Shown here in pieces: positions 46,409 to 56,287 of a stretch of 64,000 nt of DNA (its first letter is position 1; every line of letters starts with the position of its first letter). The translations under genes and the position numbers were made by a program. The notes under the pieces were generated by a model. The model made no database searches. It was not told the DNA's origin and saw only the letters and a program-made list of their open reading frames with translations. Origin of the DNA: Streptococcus parasanguinis ATCC 15912 (GTDB lineage Bacteria > Bacillota > Bacilli > Lactobacillales > Streptococcaceae); contig NC_015678.1 of NCBI RefSeq assembly GCF_000164675.2, positions 868,001 through 932,000 of the forward strand, given 5' to 3'.

Positions 46409-47337
46409 TCCTTCACCTCATTTTGACTAATCAACTGGGACAGACGTTCTTCAAAGGTTTTGGTGGCATCATAGCCCATTTCTTTAGCCCGAACATTCAT
46501 AGCTGCTGCTTCGATCACGACCGAAATGTTCCGCCCTGTCTTAACAGGGATGCGAATCCGAGGAATGGTCACACCGCCGATTTCCAACTCTTCTGCATTA
46601 TTACCAAGACGATCATAAACCTGATCCTTGGCATAATTTTCCAAGTAAACGGCAATTTGGACTTGTGAAGAATCCTTGACAGCACTGGCTCCGTAGAGAC
46701 TCATGACATCGATAATCCCGACACCACGGATCTCTAGTAAGTGGCGTAGGATTTCAGCTGGCTCTCCCCAAAGGGTCATCTCGTCTCTCGCATAGATATC
46801 GACTCGGTCATCTGCTACGAGGCGGTGCCCCCGTTTGACAAGTTCCAGACCTGTCTCGCTTTTTCCGATTCCGCTATCTCCTTGGATCAAGACACCCATC
46901 CCATAAATATCCATCAAGACACCGTGTACACTCGTACGTTCTGCTAGCCGACTATCCAAATAGCTAGATAGCTCTCCAGATAAACGACTGGTCGCAACAT
47001 TGCTCTTCAAAATGGCTAGTTGCTTCTCTTCCGCAGCTCGCAACATTTCTTCTGGAATTTCTAAATTCCGCGCGACAATGATGACAGGTGTCTCTGGCTG
47101 GAACATCTTGCGCAAGACCTGATGACGGTTATGAGAGCTCATCTTCACCAGGTAGGACCATTCTTTCATTCCTACAAGCTGAATCCGCTCAGGTGTGTAA
47201 TAGTCAAAATAGCCCGTCATTTCAAGACCTGGACGTGAAATGTCCGCAGTCGTAATTTCCTTGCTTAAGAGGCTATCATTCCCATAAACAACCGATAGAC
47301 GAAGCTTTTCCTGTATATCGCGAACAGTAACTGCCAT
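46405..47337 (-). CDS. hprK: HPr kinase/phosphorylase
   Basis: Bifunctional enzyme that phosphorylates HPr on Ser46 and removes the phosphate, the central sensor of carbon catabolite control in Firmicutes. The 310-residue protein has the P-loop [12 protein letters not shown] (about 152-163) and the HprK signature [11 protein letters not shown]. The start at 47337 is preceded by AAAAGGGAG; an ATG at 47355 overlaps this site. First gene of the hprK-lgt-DUF948-YtxH operon. Confidence 0.97.
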   Translation of the reverse strand: MAVTVRDIQEKLRLSVVYGNDSLLSKEITTADISRPGLEMTGYFDYYTPERIQLVGMKEWSYLVKMSSHNRHQVLRKMFQPETPVIIVARNLEIPEEMLRAAEEKQLAILKSNVATSRLSGELSSYLDSRLAERTSVHGVLMDIYGMGVLIQGDSGIGKSETGLELVKRGHRLVADDRVDIYARDEMTLWGEPAEILRHLLEIRGVGIIDVMSLYGASAVKDSSQVQIAVYLENYAKDQVYDRLGNNAEELEIGGVTIPRIRIPVKTGRNISVVIEAAAMNVRAKEMGYDATKTFEERLSQLISQNEVKE

Positions 47338-47443
47338 ATCATTCTCCCTTTTCAAATTCTCTCTCTATTATAGCAGATTTTCTCTTCAGACGAGAGACTG
47401 AAGCGTCATTTGAAAGATCCATTTTCAACTCCTTTTTAAGGCA

Positions 47444-47480
47444 AACAAAAAGAGGCCAAGACAAAGGTCTCCAACCTCTA
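47444..47480 (-). terminator. Terminator downstream of the PspC-membrane protein pair
   Basis: Minus strand AGAGGTTGGAGACC and TTGGCCTCTTTTTG form an imperfect stem followed by T. Confidence 0.6.
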
Positions 47481-47509
47481 GGAAATGATGGTAACATATG
47501 AAGAATGCT

Positions 47510-47884
47510 TTAGCCTTGGCCTTGCAAGAAATCTTTGATCATGGATTTGCTTCCAGTAGAGACCGCATAGACCTCCGCATTTGAAGGAAATGCGATCAAT
47601 CCAAGCATAAAGGTGGCAGGTCCTCCCCCCAACAAGGAGAAAACCAGATACAAAACCGGCAGAAACAAAATCGAAAACCGATGAATTTGTGGGTCTCTTG
47701 CCCTTTCTGTTGGCAGAAACAAGAAGTAGAAGAGACTATTCCAAATGCCCAGTGGAAAAAGGAGCATTCCGATCAAAACTGTTCCAACTCCTTCACCAAA
47801 AACACGATTTAAAATGAAAAACTGTCCTATAAAACTGAAGAAGAGATATAGAATAAAAGCAAGGTAATAGAACTTCTGCTTCAC
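47510..47884 (-). CDS. Uncharacterised 124-residue membrane protein
   Basis: No family recognised. Three to four hydrophobic segments are visible (YLAFILYLFFSFIGQFFIL, VLIGMLLFPLGIW, FSILFLPVLYLVFSLLGGG), with a short cytoplasmic-looking C-terminus. It follows the PspC gene by 12 bases, and a membrane stress role alongside PspC is only an inference. Start supported by AAAAGGAGATCCGAG upstream. Confidence 0.7.
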   Translation of the reverse strand: MKQKFYYLAFILYLFFSFIGQFFILNRVFGEGVGTVLIGMLLFPLGIWNSLFYFLFLPTERARDPQIHRFSILFLPVLYLVFSLLGGGPATFMLGLIAFPSNAEVYAVSTGSKSMIKDFLQGQG

Positions 47885-47896
47885 TCGGATCTCCTT

Positions 47897-48178
47897 TTAG
47901 AAAAATGGACTATCATTCTGATCATGGATGGGTTCAGCCTCTTTTCTTCGACGAGGTCGAGGGCCATAGTCAAACATTTCCTGCTCCTCCTCGTCCTTAT
48001 AAGGCAAGGTCGTATCTAACAGTAAATAGATAATCACACCGATAAAGGCATGAGAAACCGTAAAAAGAATAAATAAGAAGCGTAGGAGAGTTACGCTAAG
48101 ACCAAATTTATCGGCTAAGCCAGCTAGCACACCTGAAACCAGGCGATGTCGTTTTAATTTGTAAAATGATGCTGTCAT
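47897..48178 (-). CDS. PspC domain protein
   Basis: A 93-residue phage-shock-protein-C-domain membrane protein. The PspC core KLKRHRLVSGVLAGLADKFG is followed by one long hydrophobic stretch (LLRFLFILFTVSHAFIGVII) and a charged tail with RPRRRKE. Such small proteins sense membrane stress in Firmicutes. Transcribed with the downstream membrane protein; AGAGGAAAATCAA precedes the start. Confidence 0.88.
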   Translation of the reverse strand: MTASFYKLKRHRLVSGVLAGLADKFGLSVTLLRFLFILFTVSHAFIGVIIYLLLDTTLPYKDEEEQEMFDYGPRPRRRKEAEPIHDQNDSPFF

Positions 48179-48252
48179 TTGATTTTCCTCTTTCTAGTTA
48201 GACCTATTTTAGCAGAGTCGAACTGGAAAGAGATCCGCCTAAAGACCGATTC

Positions 48253-48708
48253 TTACTCTTGTCTCATTTCAAGGAATTGCAGGCGGCTGCGACAGCGACC
48301 ACAAGCATATTTCTTCAGATCGATTTTTCGCTTTCGTCTATACTCTTGGCCACAATGGGGACATTGATAGAGATAGATCCGCTTGACTCGCCTAGTTCTA
48401 TCTGGTAGAGGAGGTGTGAAACGAAGACCGTCCACTTGCTGGAGGAGTTGCTTAAAGGCTAGATCTTTATGTCGATAGCCTTTACCTTGATCGTAAAGAT
48501 GGTAATGGCAGAGCTCGTGGCGGACGATTTTGCGAAAGACCTCTAACCCGAAAACTTGGTATATTTTCGGGTTGAAATCAAGGTGTCGATCCTTGGGAAA
48601 GAAACGACCCCCAGTGGTTTGAAGACGTGAATTCCACTCTGCTCGATGACGGAATTCTCTCCCAAAATCTTCTAGGGATACTTGGCGCACATACTCAGTC
48701 AGATTCAT
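48253..48708 (-). CDS. SprT family zinc metalloprotease-like protein
   Basis: A 151-residue SprT-like protein. The metalloprotease motif HExxH is present as RHELCHYHL with a downstream His ([11 protein letters not shown]), and the C-terminal zinc ribbon has CPHCGQE and CGRCRS. Bacterial function is unclear; the eukaryotic relative Spartan processes DNA-protein crosslinks. It overlaps the tex gene by 14 bases and is probably co-transcribed with it. Confidence 0.9.
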   Translation of the reverse strand: MNLTEYVRQVSLEDFGREFRHRAEWNSRLQTTGGRFFPKDRHLDFNPKIYQVFGLEVFRKIVRHELCHYHLYDQGKGYRHKDLAFKQLLQQVDGLRFTPPLPDRTRRVKRIYLYQCPHCGQEYRRKRKIDLKKYACGRCRSRLQFLEMRQE

Positions 48709-50821
48709 TCGGAGCTACCAAACTGAGATTGACTTTTTCGCGTTCCACATCAATCTTCTTCACCCAGACGGTAACCAAATCACCTACTGAGACGACCTGG
48801 CTTGGATGCTTGATAAACTGCTTGCTCATATGGGAGATATGAATCAAGCCATCTTCGTGAATGCCAATATCGACAAAGGCTCCAAAGTCAACCACATTGC
48901 GCACAACCCCTTCTAATTTTTGGCCAATATGCAGGTCTTTAATATCCAAGACATCCTGACGGAGCACAGGTGCATCAAAGGAATCCCGCAAATCGCGACC
49001 TGGTTTTAGGAGATCGGCAATGATATCTTTTAGGGTTTCTGGTCCCAGATCCAGCTGAGTAGACATCTCCTTTATGTTCACAGCTTTTAATTTTTCCTGA
49101 GCTGATGCATCGAGGTCGGTCATTTCAAGAAGTTGAAAAAGTTTTTCAACTTCCTTGTAACTTTCAGGGTGAACGCCGGTATTATCCAAGATGTTTTTAC
49201 TTTCAGGAATGCGTAAGAATCCAGCAGCCTGCTCGAAAGCCTTGGCGCCGAGGCGAGGCACTTTTTTAATCTGTGCTCGTGAAAGAATCATTCCTTCTTC
49301 TTCCCGGTATTTCACAATATTTTCAGAGATGGTTTTATTGAGTCCCGCTACATGCGCTAAGAGAGAGGGACTAGCCGTATTGATATTGACCCCAACTTGG
49401 TTGACGACAGTATCTACTACGAAATCCAAGCTTTCTGTCAGTTTTTTCTGATTGACATCGTGCTGGTATTGACCCACACCGATGGATTTGGCATCGATTT
49501 TTACCAATTCTGCTAGCGGATCTTGCAGGCGGCGGGCAATGGAAATAGCCGAGCGTTTTTCAACGGTTAATTCTGGGAATTCGTGACGGGCCAACTCACT
49601 AGCTGAATAGACAGATGCTCCGCTTTCATTGACAATAACATAGCGAACTCCTGGATGGTCATGGAGGACCTCTGCGACAAAGGCCTCACTTTCACGGCTG
49701 GCAGTTCCATTTCCAATCGCAATAATTTCTACTCCAAACTCCTTGATCAGGGAAGACAGATCCTTTTTAGCCTGCTCGATCTGAGCTGGTTTTGCAGGAG
49801 CAACTGGATAGATGACCTGGGTGGCAAGCATCTTTCCTGTCTCATCGACAACGGCTAGTTTAGCACCGGTCCGAAAGGCTGGGTCAAATCCAAGGACCAC
49901 GCGCCCTTTTAATGGAGGAATGAGCAATAGATTCCGTAGATTCTCAGAGAACAATTGAATCGCTCCGTCTTCTGCCACCTCCGTCAACTCTGTCCGAATC
50001 CGACGTTCAATCGCAGGAACGATTTTTTTCTTAACCGCTTGTTGAATAACCTCATCCACATAGGCATTTTTGGTTTTAAAACGAGCCTCAAAGATACGAA
50101 TGATCCGATCCAGTTGGTGCTCGAATCCGACTTTGAGAACGCCCAATTTTTCTCCACGATTGAGCGCCAGGGTCCGGTAGCCTTGCATATTCTTGATCTT
50201 CTCAGAAAAATCATAGTAGATTTCAAAGGTTTTCTTGGGATCTAAGCTTTCATCCTTCAAGGTTGACGTCATGAGGGAATGCCCATGAATTTCTTGATAG
50301 GTGAGGGCCCGTAATTGGGTATCCTCTGAAATAGCTTCTACCAAAATATCCACTGCACCAGCTAAAGCTGCGGTTTCAGTTGGGAAGGCCTCACAGGTAA
50401 ATTTCTGAGCCTCTGCTTCCAAGTCTGGGCTATTTTGCAAAATGAGACGTGCCAAGGGGAAAAGTCCTGCTTCTCGTGCAATCGTCGCCTTGGTCCGCCG
50501 TTTTTCCTTATATGGGAGATAGAGCTCTTCGACATCCGCTAATTTTTCAGCAGCCTCAATAGCCTGCTTGAGCGCCTCTGTCAGTTTGCCTTGTTCCTCA
50601 ATCTTAGCAAGGACGGTTTCCTTTCGTTCATCCAGAGCCGTTAACGATTTGTCCCGGTCAATAATGGCCTTGATCGCTACTTCATCTAAATTTCCCGTCA
50701 TATCTTTTCGATAGCGGGCAATAAAAGGAATGGTTGAGCCTTCTGCGGTCAGACTCAATACGGTATCGATTTGTTTTAAGCTAACACCCAATTCTTGGGC
50801 TATTTTTTCATATTTATCCAT
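48695..50821 (-). CDS. tex: Tex family RNA-binding transcription accessory protein
   Basis: A 708-residue Tex protein. Tex has an N-terminal HTH-like region, a YqgF/RNase H-like domain ([19 protein letters not shown]), helix-hairpin-helix motifs ([17 protein letters not shown]) and a C-terminal S1 RNA-binding domain ([20 protein letters not shown]). The start at 50821 is used because a TGCTATAAT promoter ends seven bases before it; the in-frame codons to 50854 precede the transcription start. The mRNA should be nearly leaderless. sprT overlaps its end. Confidence 0.93.
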   Translation of the reverse strand: MDKYEKIAQELGVSLKQIDTVLSLTAEGSTIPFIARYRKDMTGNLDEVAIKAIIDRDKSLTALDERKETVLAKIEEQGKLTEALKQAIEAAEKLADVEELYLPYKEKRRTKATIAREAGLFPLARLILQNSPDLEAEAQKFTCEAFPTETAALAGAVDILVEAISEDTQLRALTYQEIHGHSLMTSTLKDESLDPKKTFEIYYDFSEKIKNMQGYRTLALNRGEKLGVLKVGFEHQLDRIIRIFEARFKTKNAYVDEVIQQAVKKKIVPAIERRIRTELTEVAEDGAIQLFSENLRNLLLIPPLKGRVVLGFDPAFRTGAKLAVVDETGKMLATQVIYPVAPAKPAQIEQAKKDLSSLIKEFGVEIIAIGNGTASRESEAFVAEVLHDHPGVRYVIVNESGASVYSASELARHEFPELTVEKRSAISIARRLQDPLAELVKIDAKSIGVGQYQHDVNQKKLTESLDFVVDTVVNQVGVNINTASPSLLAHVAGLNKTISENIVKYREEEGMILSRAQIKKVPRLGAKAFEQAAGFLRIPESKNILDNTGVHPESYKEVEKLFQLLEMTDLDASAQEKLKAVNIKEMSTQLDLGPETLKDIIADLLKPGRDLRDSFDAPVLRQDVLDIKDLHIGQKLEGVVRNVVDFGAFVDIGIHEDGLIHISHMSKQFIKHPSQVVSVGDLVTVWVKKIDVEREKVNLSLVAPNESD

Positions 50822-50828
50822 AGCTTCT

Positions 50829-50837
50829 ATTATAGCA
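50829..50837 (-). promoter_or_regulatory. Extended -10 promoter of tex, nearly leaderless
   Basis: Minus strand TGCTATAAT, TATAAT at 50829-50834, seven bases before the ATG at 50821. Confidence 0.7.
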
Positions 50838-50963
50838 TATTTTCCTGCCATCAAAGGGGGAGTTCGCCTGTTCTGGTCTCTGTTTCAGGGATTTTTCATA
50901 GAATAATTTTGACCCTCATGTTCTTTCCTTTTATGCTCCATTTCCCCCTTGCTCTTTCCTTTT

Positions 50964-50972
50964 TGTTATAAT
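50964..50972 (+). promoter_or_regulatory. Extended -10 promoter of the small protein-permease unit
   Basis: TTGTTATAAT type, TATAAT at 50967-50972, with a leader of about 20 bases holding AAAAGGAGG. Confidence 0.6.
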
Positions 50973-50999
50973 GAAAGAAAATAAAAAGGAGGCCCAACA

Positions 51000-51149
51000 A
51001 TGGCTATTAAATTCTCAAAAACAGATGATCTTGATAAAATGTTTGAAAATTTTGCGAGTTTTCCGGATGTAGAAAAGAAAGTAGAATTTCCTGAAGAAAA
51101 AAAGAAGGCAGAAACTGCTACAACTAAAGAAGCAAAGAAGGCTAAGTAA
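51000..51149 (+). CDS. 49-residue Lys/Glu-rich small protein coupled to a permease
   Basis: An ATG with a near-perfect AAAAGGAGG site opens 49 codons: MAIKFSKTDDLDKMFENFAS, then a Glu/Lys-rich tail ending TKEAKKAK. The sequence resembles a small conserved streptococcal family (SPJ_0845-like, from memory). Its stop overlaps the next ATG (TAATG at 51147-51151), so it is translationally coupled to the permease gene. Function unknown; it could be an accessory or regulatory subunit of the permease. Confidence 0.75.
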   Translation: MAIKFSKTDDLDKMFENFASFPDVEKKVEFPEEKKKAETATTKEAKKAK

Positions 51150-52054
51150 TGACATTCTTTCAACACCTTCCCTCTAGCGTCTTGCAGGCTGGGGCTATTT
51201 TTCTCTCGATTATTATCGAGGCCCTACCGTTTGTCCTAATCGGAAGTATCATTTCAGGGATTATTGAGGTCTATATCACTCCCGAGAGGGTCTACCGCTT
51301 TCTTCCCAAGAATAAATTTGGGCGGATCTTCTTTGGGACCTTTATCGGCTTTATCTTTCCTTCCTGTGAATGTGGAATTGTTCCCATTATCAATCGCTTT
51401 CTAGAAAAGAAAGTCCCAAGTTATACTGCTGTTCCCTTTCTGGTGACAGCACCTGTCATCAATCCCATCGTTCTCTTTGCGACCTACTCAGCCTTTGGGA
51501 ATTCTGTCAAGATGGCCCTCTACCGCGCCCTTGGTTCCCTACTGGTCGCAACGGTGCTAGGGATCTTTCTTGGTTTTATTCAGACAGATTCGATCCAAAA
51601 AGAACATCGTAAGGCTGTACATGAACATGATTTTAGTGGCTTGAGCAAAGGTCAAAAGCTCTTCCAAGTCTTGGTGCAAGCCATTGATGAATTCTTTGAT
51701 ACGGGACGTTACCTGGTATTTGGTTGCCTCTTTGCCAGCCTCGTCCAAGTCTATGTCCCAACACGGATCCTCACTTCGATCAGTGCAACACCGGTTATTG
51801 CTATTCTCCTTCTCATGGTCTTGTCCTTTCTCCTCTCACTTTGTAGCGAGGCGGACGCCTTTGTTGGATCCTCTCTTCTGACGAGTTTTGGAGTAGCACC
51901 TGTTCTTGCCTTTCTGGTGATTGGGCCTATGCTTGATGTTAAAAATCTCCTCATGATGAAAAATTATCTCAAGACCCGTTTTATCTGGCAATTTATCGGG
52001 ATTGTGAGTGGAGTTGTGCTCCTTTATGCTTGGTTTGTGGGGGTAGTGCTATGA
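51149..52054 (+). CDS. UPF0718/YcgR-type permease
   Basis: A 301-residue membrane protein of the COG0701 permease family with about eight hydrophobic segments. The family motif FPSCECGIVPI with two cysteines is present, as are LVTAPVINPIV and SLCSEADAFVGSSL with a further Cys. Its usual partner is the TIGR03943 (YcgQ-type) protein encoded next. The substrate is not established; a metal or metalloid role has been suggested from gene context in other species. It overlaps both neighbours by a few bases. Confidence 0.85.
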   Translation: MTFFQHLPSSVLQAGAIFLSIIIEALPFVLIGSIISGIIEVYITPERVYRFLPKNKFGRIFFGTFIGFIFPSCECGIVPIINRFLEKKVPSYTAVPFLVTAPVINPIVLFATYSAFGNSVKMALYRALGSLLVATVLGIFLGFIQTDSIQKEHRKAVHEHDFSGLSKGQKLFQVLVQAIDEFFDTGRYLVFGCLFASLVQVYVPTRILTSISATPVIAILLLMVLSFLLSLCSEADAFVGSSLLTSFGVAPVLAFLVIGPMLDVKNLLMMKNYLKTRFIWQFIGIVSGVVLLYAWFVGVVL

Positions 52055-52866
52055 TTCGTTTCTTGATATTAGCTGGCTATTTTGAGCTCACCATGTACCT
52101 GCAATTATCTGGTAAGCTCAATCAATACATCAACTTACACTATTCTTACTTGGCTTATATTTCCATGTTCTTGTCCTTTGTTTTAGCTCTTGTGCAGCTG
52201 ATCATCTGGGTCAAGCAGATGAAGATCCACAGTCATCTCTCTGGCTTCTGGGCAAAAGTGGCGAGTATTTTCTTGCTCTGTATTCCTTTGTTTGTCGGGC
52301 TATTTTTCCCTACAGTGACACTGGATTCCCAAACAGTCTCTGCAAAAGGCTATCACTTCCCGGTTGCGGCTGGTTCTTCCAAGGAAATCCAGCAGGACGA
52401 AGGGACAACAACCCAGTATCTCAAACCAGATACTAGTAGCTATTTTACCAAATCTGCCTATGAGTCAGAAACGAAGCAGGCTGCAAAGAAATATGTTGAT
52501 AAAAAAGTGATCCAGGTGACCACTGAGAATTACATGGAAGTCATGGAAGTTATTTATGATTATCCTGACCAATTTGCAGGAAAGACAATCGAGTTGACCG
52601 GCTTCGTATACAATGACCCCAATAACAAGGACAGCCAATTCCTCTTTCGCTTTGGGATCATCCACTGTATTGCAGATTCCGGAGTCTACGGTCTCTTAAC
52701 GACAGGTGCTCCGCAGCATTTTGAAAACAATACCTGGATCCATGCGAAAGGAACCTTGTCCATTGAATACCACAAGCAGCTCAAGCAAAGCTTGCCTGTC
52801 CTCCACATTAGTGATTGCCAGACCATTACAAAACCGGCCAATCCATATGTCTACCGCGTATTCTGA
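52051..52866 (+). CDS. TIGR03943 family (YcgQ-type) permease subunit
   Basis: A 271-residue protein with three to four N-terminal membrane segments (AGYFELTMYLQLSG, YISMFLSFVLALVQLIIW, IFLLCIPLFVGLFF) and a soluble C-terminal domain of about 150 residues with YDYPDQFAGKTIELTGFVY and RFGIIHCIADSGVYGLL. It pairs with the upstream permease. The ATG at 52051 overlaps the upstream stop (ATGA). Function is unknown. Confidence 0.83.
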   Translation: MIRFLILAGYFELTMYLQLSGKLNQYINLHYSYLAYISMFLSFVLALVQLIIWVKQMKIHSHLSGFWAKVASIFLLCIPLFVGLFFPTVTLDSQTVSAKGYHFPVAAGSSKEIQQDEGTTTQYLKPDTSSYFTKSAYESETKQAAKKYVDKKVIQVTTENYMEVMEVIYDYPDQFAGKTIELTGFVYNDPNNKDSQFLFRFGIIHCIADSGVYGLLTTGAPQHFENNTWIHAKGTLSIEYHKQLKQSLPVLHISDCQTITKPANPYVYRVF

Positions 52867-52917
52867 TGGAGTCACCAAGTTTCTTCGGTGGTCGATCCAA
52901 ACAGCTTATAGCAGTTG

Positions 52918-52948
52918 AAGCTAGAATTCACATTGGTTCTAGCTTTTT
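52918..52948 (+). terminator. Terminator of the permease unit
   Basis: AAGCTAGAA, 10-base loop, TTCTAGCTTTTT. Confidence 0.8.
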
Positions 52949-53028
52949 CTATGCTTTCCTCTCAAATCCTCTAATCCAAGCGGAAAATATTCGGAACAAC
53001 GATTCCATCAAAGAAATCTTGTAGATTT

Positions 53029-53039
53029 TATGGTAAAAT
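53029..53039 (+). promoter_or_regulatory. -10 region of zwf
   Basis: TTATGGTAAAAT with TAAAAT at 53034-53039 and a TGn extension; leader of about 26 bases with AGGAAATAGG before the ATG. Confidence 0.5.
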
Positions 53040-53070
53040 ATGGTTAATAAAATAGGAAATAGGTACTTAA

Positions 53071-54537
53071 ATGTCTTCAAAAGTTATTGTAACCATTTTC
53101 GGGGCCAGTGGAGATTTAGCCAAGCGCAAACTCTACCCATCCCTTTTTAGACTCTATAAATCAGGAAATCTATCTGAACACTTTGCGGTTATCGGAACAG
53201 CTCGCAGACCATGGAGCAAGGAATACTTTGAATCAGTCGTGGTAGAATCCATCACAGATCTGGCAGATAGCCCTCAACAAGCTCAAGAATTCGCTAGTCA
53301 TTTCTACTACCAAAGCCACGATGTCAATGATACCGAACATTACATCGCCCTGCGCGATTTGCAAAACAGCTTGGATGAAAAATACCAAACGGAACACAAC
53401 AAGGTCTTCTTCTTGTCCATGGCTCCTCAATTTTTTGGAACTATTGCCAAACACCTCAAATCAGAGGGTATTGTGGATGGACAAGGCTTTGAGCGCTTGA
53501 TCGTTGAAAAACCTTTCGGTACAGACTTGGAAACAGCTAGTCAGCTCAACAAGGAATTGGAAGAAACCTTTGATGAAGAACAAATCTTCCGGATCGACCA
53601 TTACCTTGGAAAAGAAATGATCCAAAATATCTTTGCCATTCGTTTTGGAAATCTTATTTTTGATAATCTTTGGAACCGAGATTTTATTGACAATATCCAA
53701 ATTACTTTTGCTGAACGCTTAGGGGTTGAAGAACGCGGTGGCTACTATGATCACTCGGGGGCCCTTCGAGATATGGTGCAAAACCACACCCTTCAGCTTT
53801 TGTCTTTGCTTGCCATGGATAAACCAGCTACCTTCACTAAGGATGCGATTCGGGCAGAGAAGATCAAAGTTTTTGAGCAATTGCACAATCCAACAGATGA
53901 CGAATTAAAGAAATTCTTTATCCGTGGTCAATACCGTTCAGGTACGATCGAAGGGAAAAAAGATATCTCTTATCGCAGTGAGCCCAATGTCTACCCTGAA
54001 TCTACTACAGAAACCTATGCTTCTGGTACGTTCTTTGTTGATAGCGATCGCTTCCGCGGAGTACCTTTCTTTTTCCGTACCGGAAAACGCTTGACGCAAA
54101 AAGGAACCATGGTCAATGTGGTCTTCAAGCAAACCGACTCCATCTTTGGACATAGTTTGCAACCAAATGTCTTGACCATTTATATCCAACCAAACGAAGG
54201 TTTCTCATTGAGCATCAACGGAAAAGAGGTCGGAGAAAAATTCAGTATCGCACCAATTTCCTTTGATTACGAAACAGATGCGACCGCAACTGGAGCTTCA
54301 CCAGAGCCTTATGAAAAATTAATTTTCGACGTTTTGAACAATGACTCAACCAACTACAGCCACTGGCACGAAGTTCGTGCTTCATGGCAATTGATTGACC
54401 GGATTGAAAAACTATGGGCCGAAAATGGTGCACCGCTCTATGAATACAAGTCTGGATCCATGGGACCAACTGCATCCGATGATCTCCTTGCAGAATACGG
54501 AGCCGAATGGGTTTGGAAACCTGAACCTAAGAATTAA
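53071..54537 (+). CDS. zwf: Glucose-6-phosphate 1-dehydrogenase
   Basis: Oxidises glucose 6-phosphate to 6-phosphogluconolactone with NADP+, the entry to the oxidative pentose phosphate pathway. The 488-residue protein has the NADP fingerprint FGASGDLAKRKL, the substrate-binding RIDHYLGKEMIQ with the catalytic His, and VEKPFG. Single gene, convergent with ftsY across two terminators. Confidence 0.97.
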   Translation: MSSKVIVTIFGASGDLAKRKLYPSLFRLYKSGNLSEHFAVIGTARRPWSKEYFESVVVESITDLADSPQQAQEFASHFYYQSHDVNDTEHYIALRDLQNSLDEKYQTEHNKVFFLSMAPQFFGTIAKHLKSEGIVDGQGFERLIVEKPFGTDLETASQLNKELEETFDEEQIFRIDHYLGKEMIQNIFAIRFGNLIFDNLWNRDFIDNIQITFAERLGVEERGGYYDHSGALRDMVQNHTLQLLSLLAMDKPATFTKDAIRAEKIKVFEQLHNPTDDELKKFFIRGQYRSGTIEGKKDISYRSEPNVYPESTTETYASGTFFVDSDRFRGVPFFFRTGKRLTQKGTMVNVVFKQTDSIFGHSLQPNVLTIYIQPNEGFSLSINGKEVGEKFSIAPISFDYETDATATGASPEPYEKLIFDVLNNDSTNYSHWHEVRASWQLIDRIEKLWAENGAPLYEYKSGSMGPTASDDLLAEYGAEWVWKPEPKN

Positions 54538-54540
54538 GGA

Positions 54541-54564
54541 AATCCGCCTTCGGGTGGTTTTTTT
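54541..54564 (+). terminator. zwf terminator
   Basis: CCGCCTTCGGGTGG with a stable TTCG tetraloop, followed by seven T. Confidence 0.85.
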
Positions 54565-54580
54565 GATAGCGCAAGGAAAC

Positions 54581-54618
54581 AAAAAGACAAATTGTCATAA
54601 TAACAATTTGTCTTTTTC
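54581..54618. terminator. Bidirectional terminator, mainly ftsY
   Basis: AAAAAGACAAATTGT and its exact complement form a 15-bp stem with a 7-base loop; A and T tracts on both sides. Confidence 0.85.
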
Positions 54619-54628
54619 TATTCGACTC

Positions 54629-56287
54629 TTAAATCAAGCCTTCCAAGAGGCCTCTCATGAAGTTTTCTGAATGGAATGGTCCGATGTCATCAATCTTTTC
54701 TCCAAATCCAATCAACTTCACTGGGATGTCCAACTCTTCACGGATCGCAAGGACGACCCCACCTCGAGCCGTTCCATCGATCTTGGTCAATACAATTCCT
54801 GTCACAGGTGTAATTTTTGAAAATTCTTTGGCCTGCACCAAGGCATTTTGACCAGTTGATGCATCGAGGGCCAGCAAGGTTTCATGCGGTGCATCAGGCA
54901 CTACTCGCTTTATAATCCGGCCGATTTTTTCAAGCTCCGCCATGAGGTTGTCCTTGTTTTGCAGACGACCAGCTGTATCAATCATCAGAACATCGATGTT
55001 TTCAGCGATCGCGCGTTCCATTCCATCAAAGACGACACTAGCAGGATCTGATTTTTCAGGACCTGTTACAACTGGAACATCTACACGGCGTCCCCATTCT
55101 GCCAGTTGAGCCACTGCTCCTGCACGGAAAGTATCTGCTGCAACCAACATGACTTTCTTGCCCTCTTGTTTGTAGCGGTGGGCTAACTTCCCGATAGAGG
55201 TTGTTTTCCCAACTCCATTGACCCCAACAAAGAGCATGACCGTGAGACCATCTTGAAAACGAATGGCTTCATTAAATTGGCCATCCTTTTCATACAAGTC
55301 CACCAATTTTTCGATGATCACGCGCTTGAGAGCATCTGGTTTTTTGGCATTTTCCAAACGGGCTTCATAGCGCAACTCTTCGGTTAAATTAGAGGCCACT
55401 TGAACCCCAACGTCACTCATGATCAAGAGTTCTTCCAATTCATCAAAGAATTCTTCATCGACTGAACGGAAATTAGCAAAGAAAGCATTGAGACGTGCTC
55501 CAAATCCAGTCCGTGTCTTTTTCAAGCTACGATCGTATTTTTCCTGAATGGTTTCTTGCTGAGGATCAACCTCGTCTGGAATCGGCTCCTCTGCCTCTTC
55601 AACAGTTCTTTCCTCAACGACTGATGCTGCTTCTCCTTCAGGAAGTCTGGACTCGGCTTCTGCTACTTCAGAAGTTTCCTCTACTTGAGCGATCGCTTCT
55701 GATACTTCAGGTTCTGGGACAGCATCCTGAGCTTCTACTAGTTCTGGAACCTTCTCTTCTTTCGTGCTCCCTTCTACTTGCTCAGCGTCAGGTGATGGAG
55801 AGGCAATTGGTGACTCTTCTTTCCTTTCTGAACTATCAGCCCCATCTGCTTCCTCACCATTTTCAGTTTCTTCCGCTTCCATTTTCACTTCTTCAAGAGG
55901 CTCAGTCTCCGTTTCATCAGCTAGTGGTGAAACTTCTTCAGGACTTGCTTCTGTTTGAGCAGGTTCAAAGACAACTGGAGACTCCTCTACTGGTGCTTGA
56001 TCTTCATGAGTCTCTGATGTCACTTTTTCTTCAATAAGAGGTTCCTCTGCCGGCTCTTCTTGAGCGACGGTTGAAACAGGTTGATGAGTGGCTGCAATTC
56101 GCGCTTTGAGCTCTTGGTAATAAGCTTCCATATCAGCGATTTTTTGCTCTTCCTTGTCATTTCGGGTAGCCGCCGGCTCCTCTTTGACAGTTTCTTCACC
56201 CTCAGTACTTTCCGTCACTTCTTCAGAAGACGGAAGCACTTTTTCAGTTTCTTCTTTTTTTCCAAATAAACGATCAAATAATCCCAT
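54629..56287 (-). CDS. ftsY: Signal recognition particle receptor FtsY
   Basis: GTPase that docks SRP-ribosome complexes at the membrane. The 552-residue protein is long for FtsY because about 235 N-terminal residues (A domain) are extremely rich in Glu, Ala, Pro and Val with repeated EE and EEPA-like clusters. The NG domain follows, with the P-loop GVNGVGKTTSIGKLA, DTAGR, and TKIDGTARGG. The gene starts one base before the HAD gene stop and ends the rnc-smc-HAD-HAD-ftsY operon. Confidence 0.96.
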   Translation of the reverse strand: MGLFDRLFGKKEETEKVLPSSEEVTESTEGEETVKEEPAATRNDKEEQKIADMEAYYQELKARIAATHQPVSTVAQEEPAEEPLIEEKVTSETHEDQAPVEESPVVFEPAQTEASPEEVSPLADETETEPLEEVKMEAEETENGEEADGADSSERKEESPIASPSPDAEQVEGSTKEEKVPELVEAQDAVPEPEVSEAIAQVEETSEVAEAESRLPEGEAASVVEERTVEEAEEPIPDEVDPQQETIQEKYDRSLKKTRTGFGARLNAFFANFRSVDEEFFDELEELLIMSDVGVQVASNLTEELRYEARLENAKKPDALKRVIIEKLVDLYEKDGQFNEAIRFQDGLTVMLFVGVNGVGKTTSIGKLAHRYKQEGKKVMLVAADTFRAGAVAQLAEWGRRVDVPVVTGPEKSDPASVVFDGMERAIAENIDVLMIDTAGRLQNKDNLMAELEKIGRIIKRVVPDAPHETLLALDASTGQNALVQAKEFSKITPVTGIVLTKIDGTARGGVVLAIREELDIPVKLIGFGEKIDDIGPFHSENFMRGLLEGLI

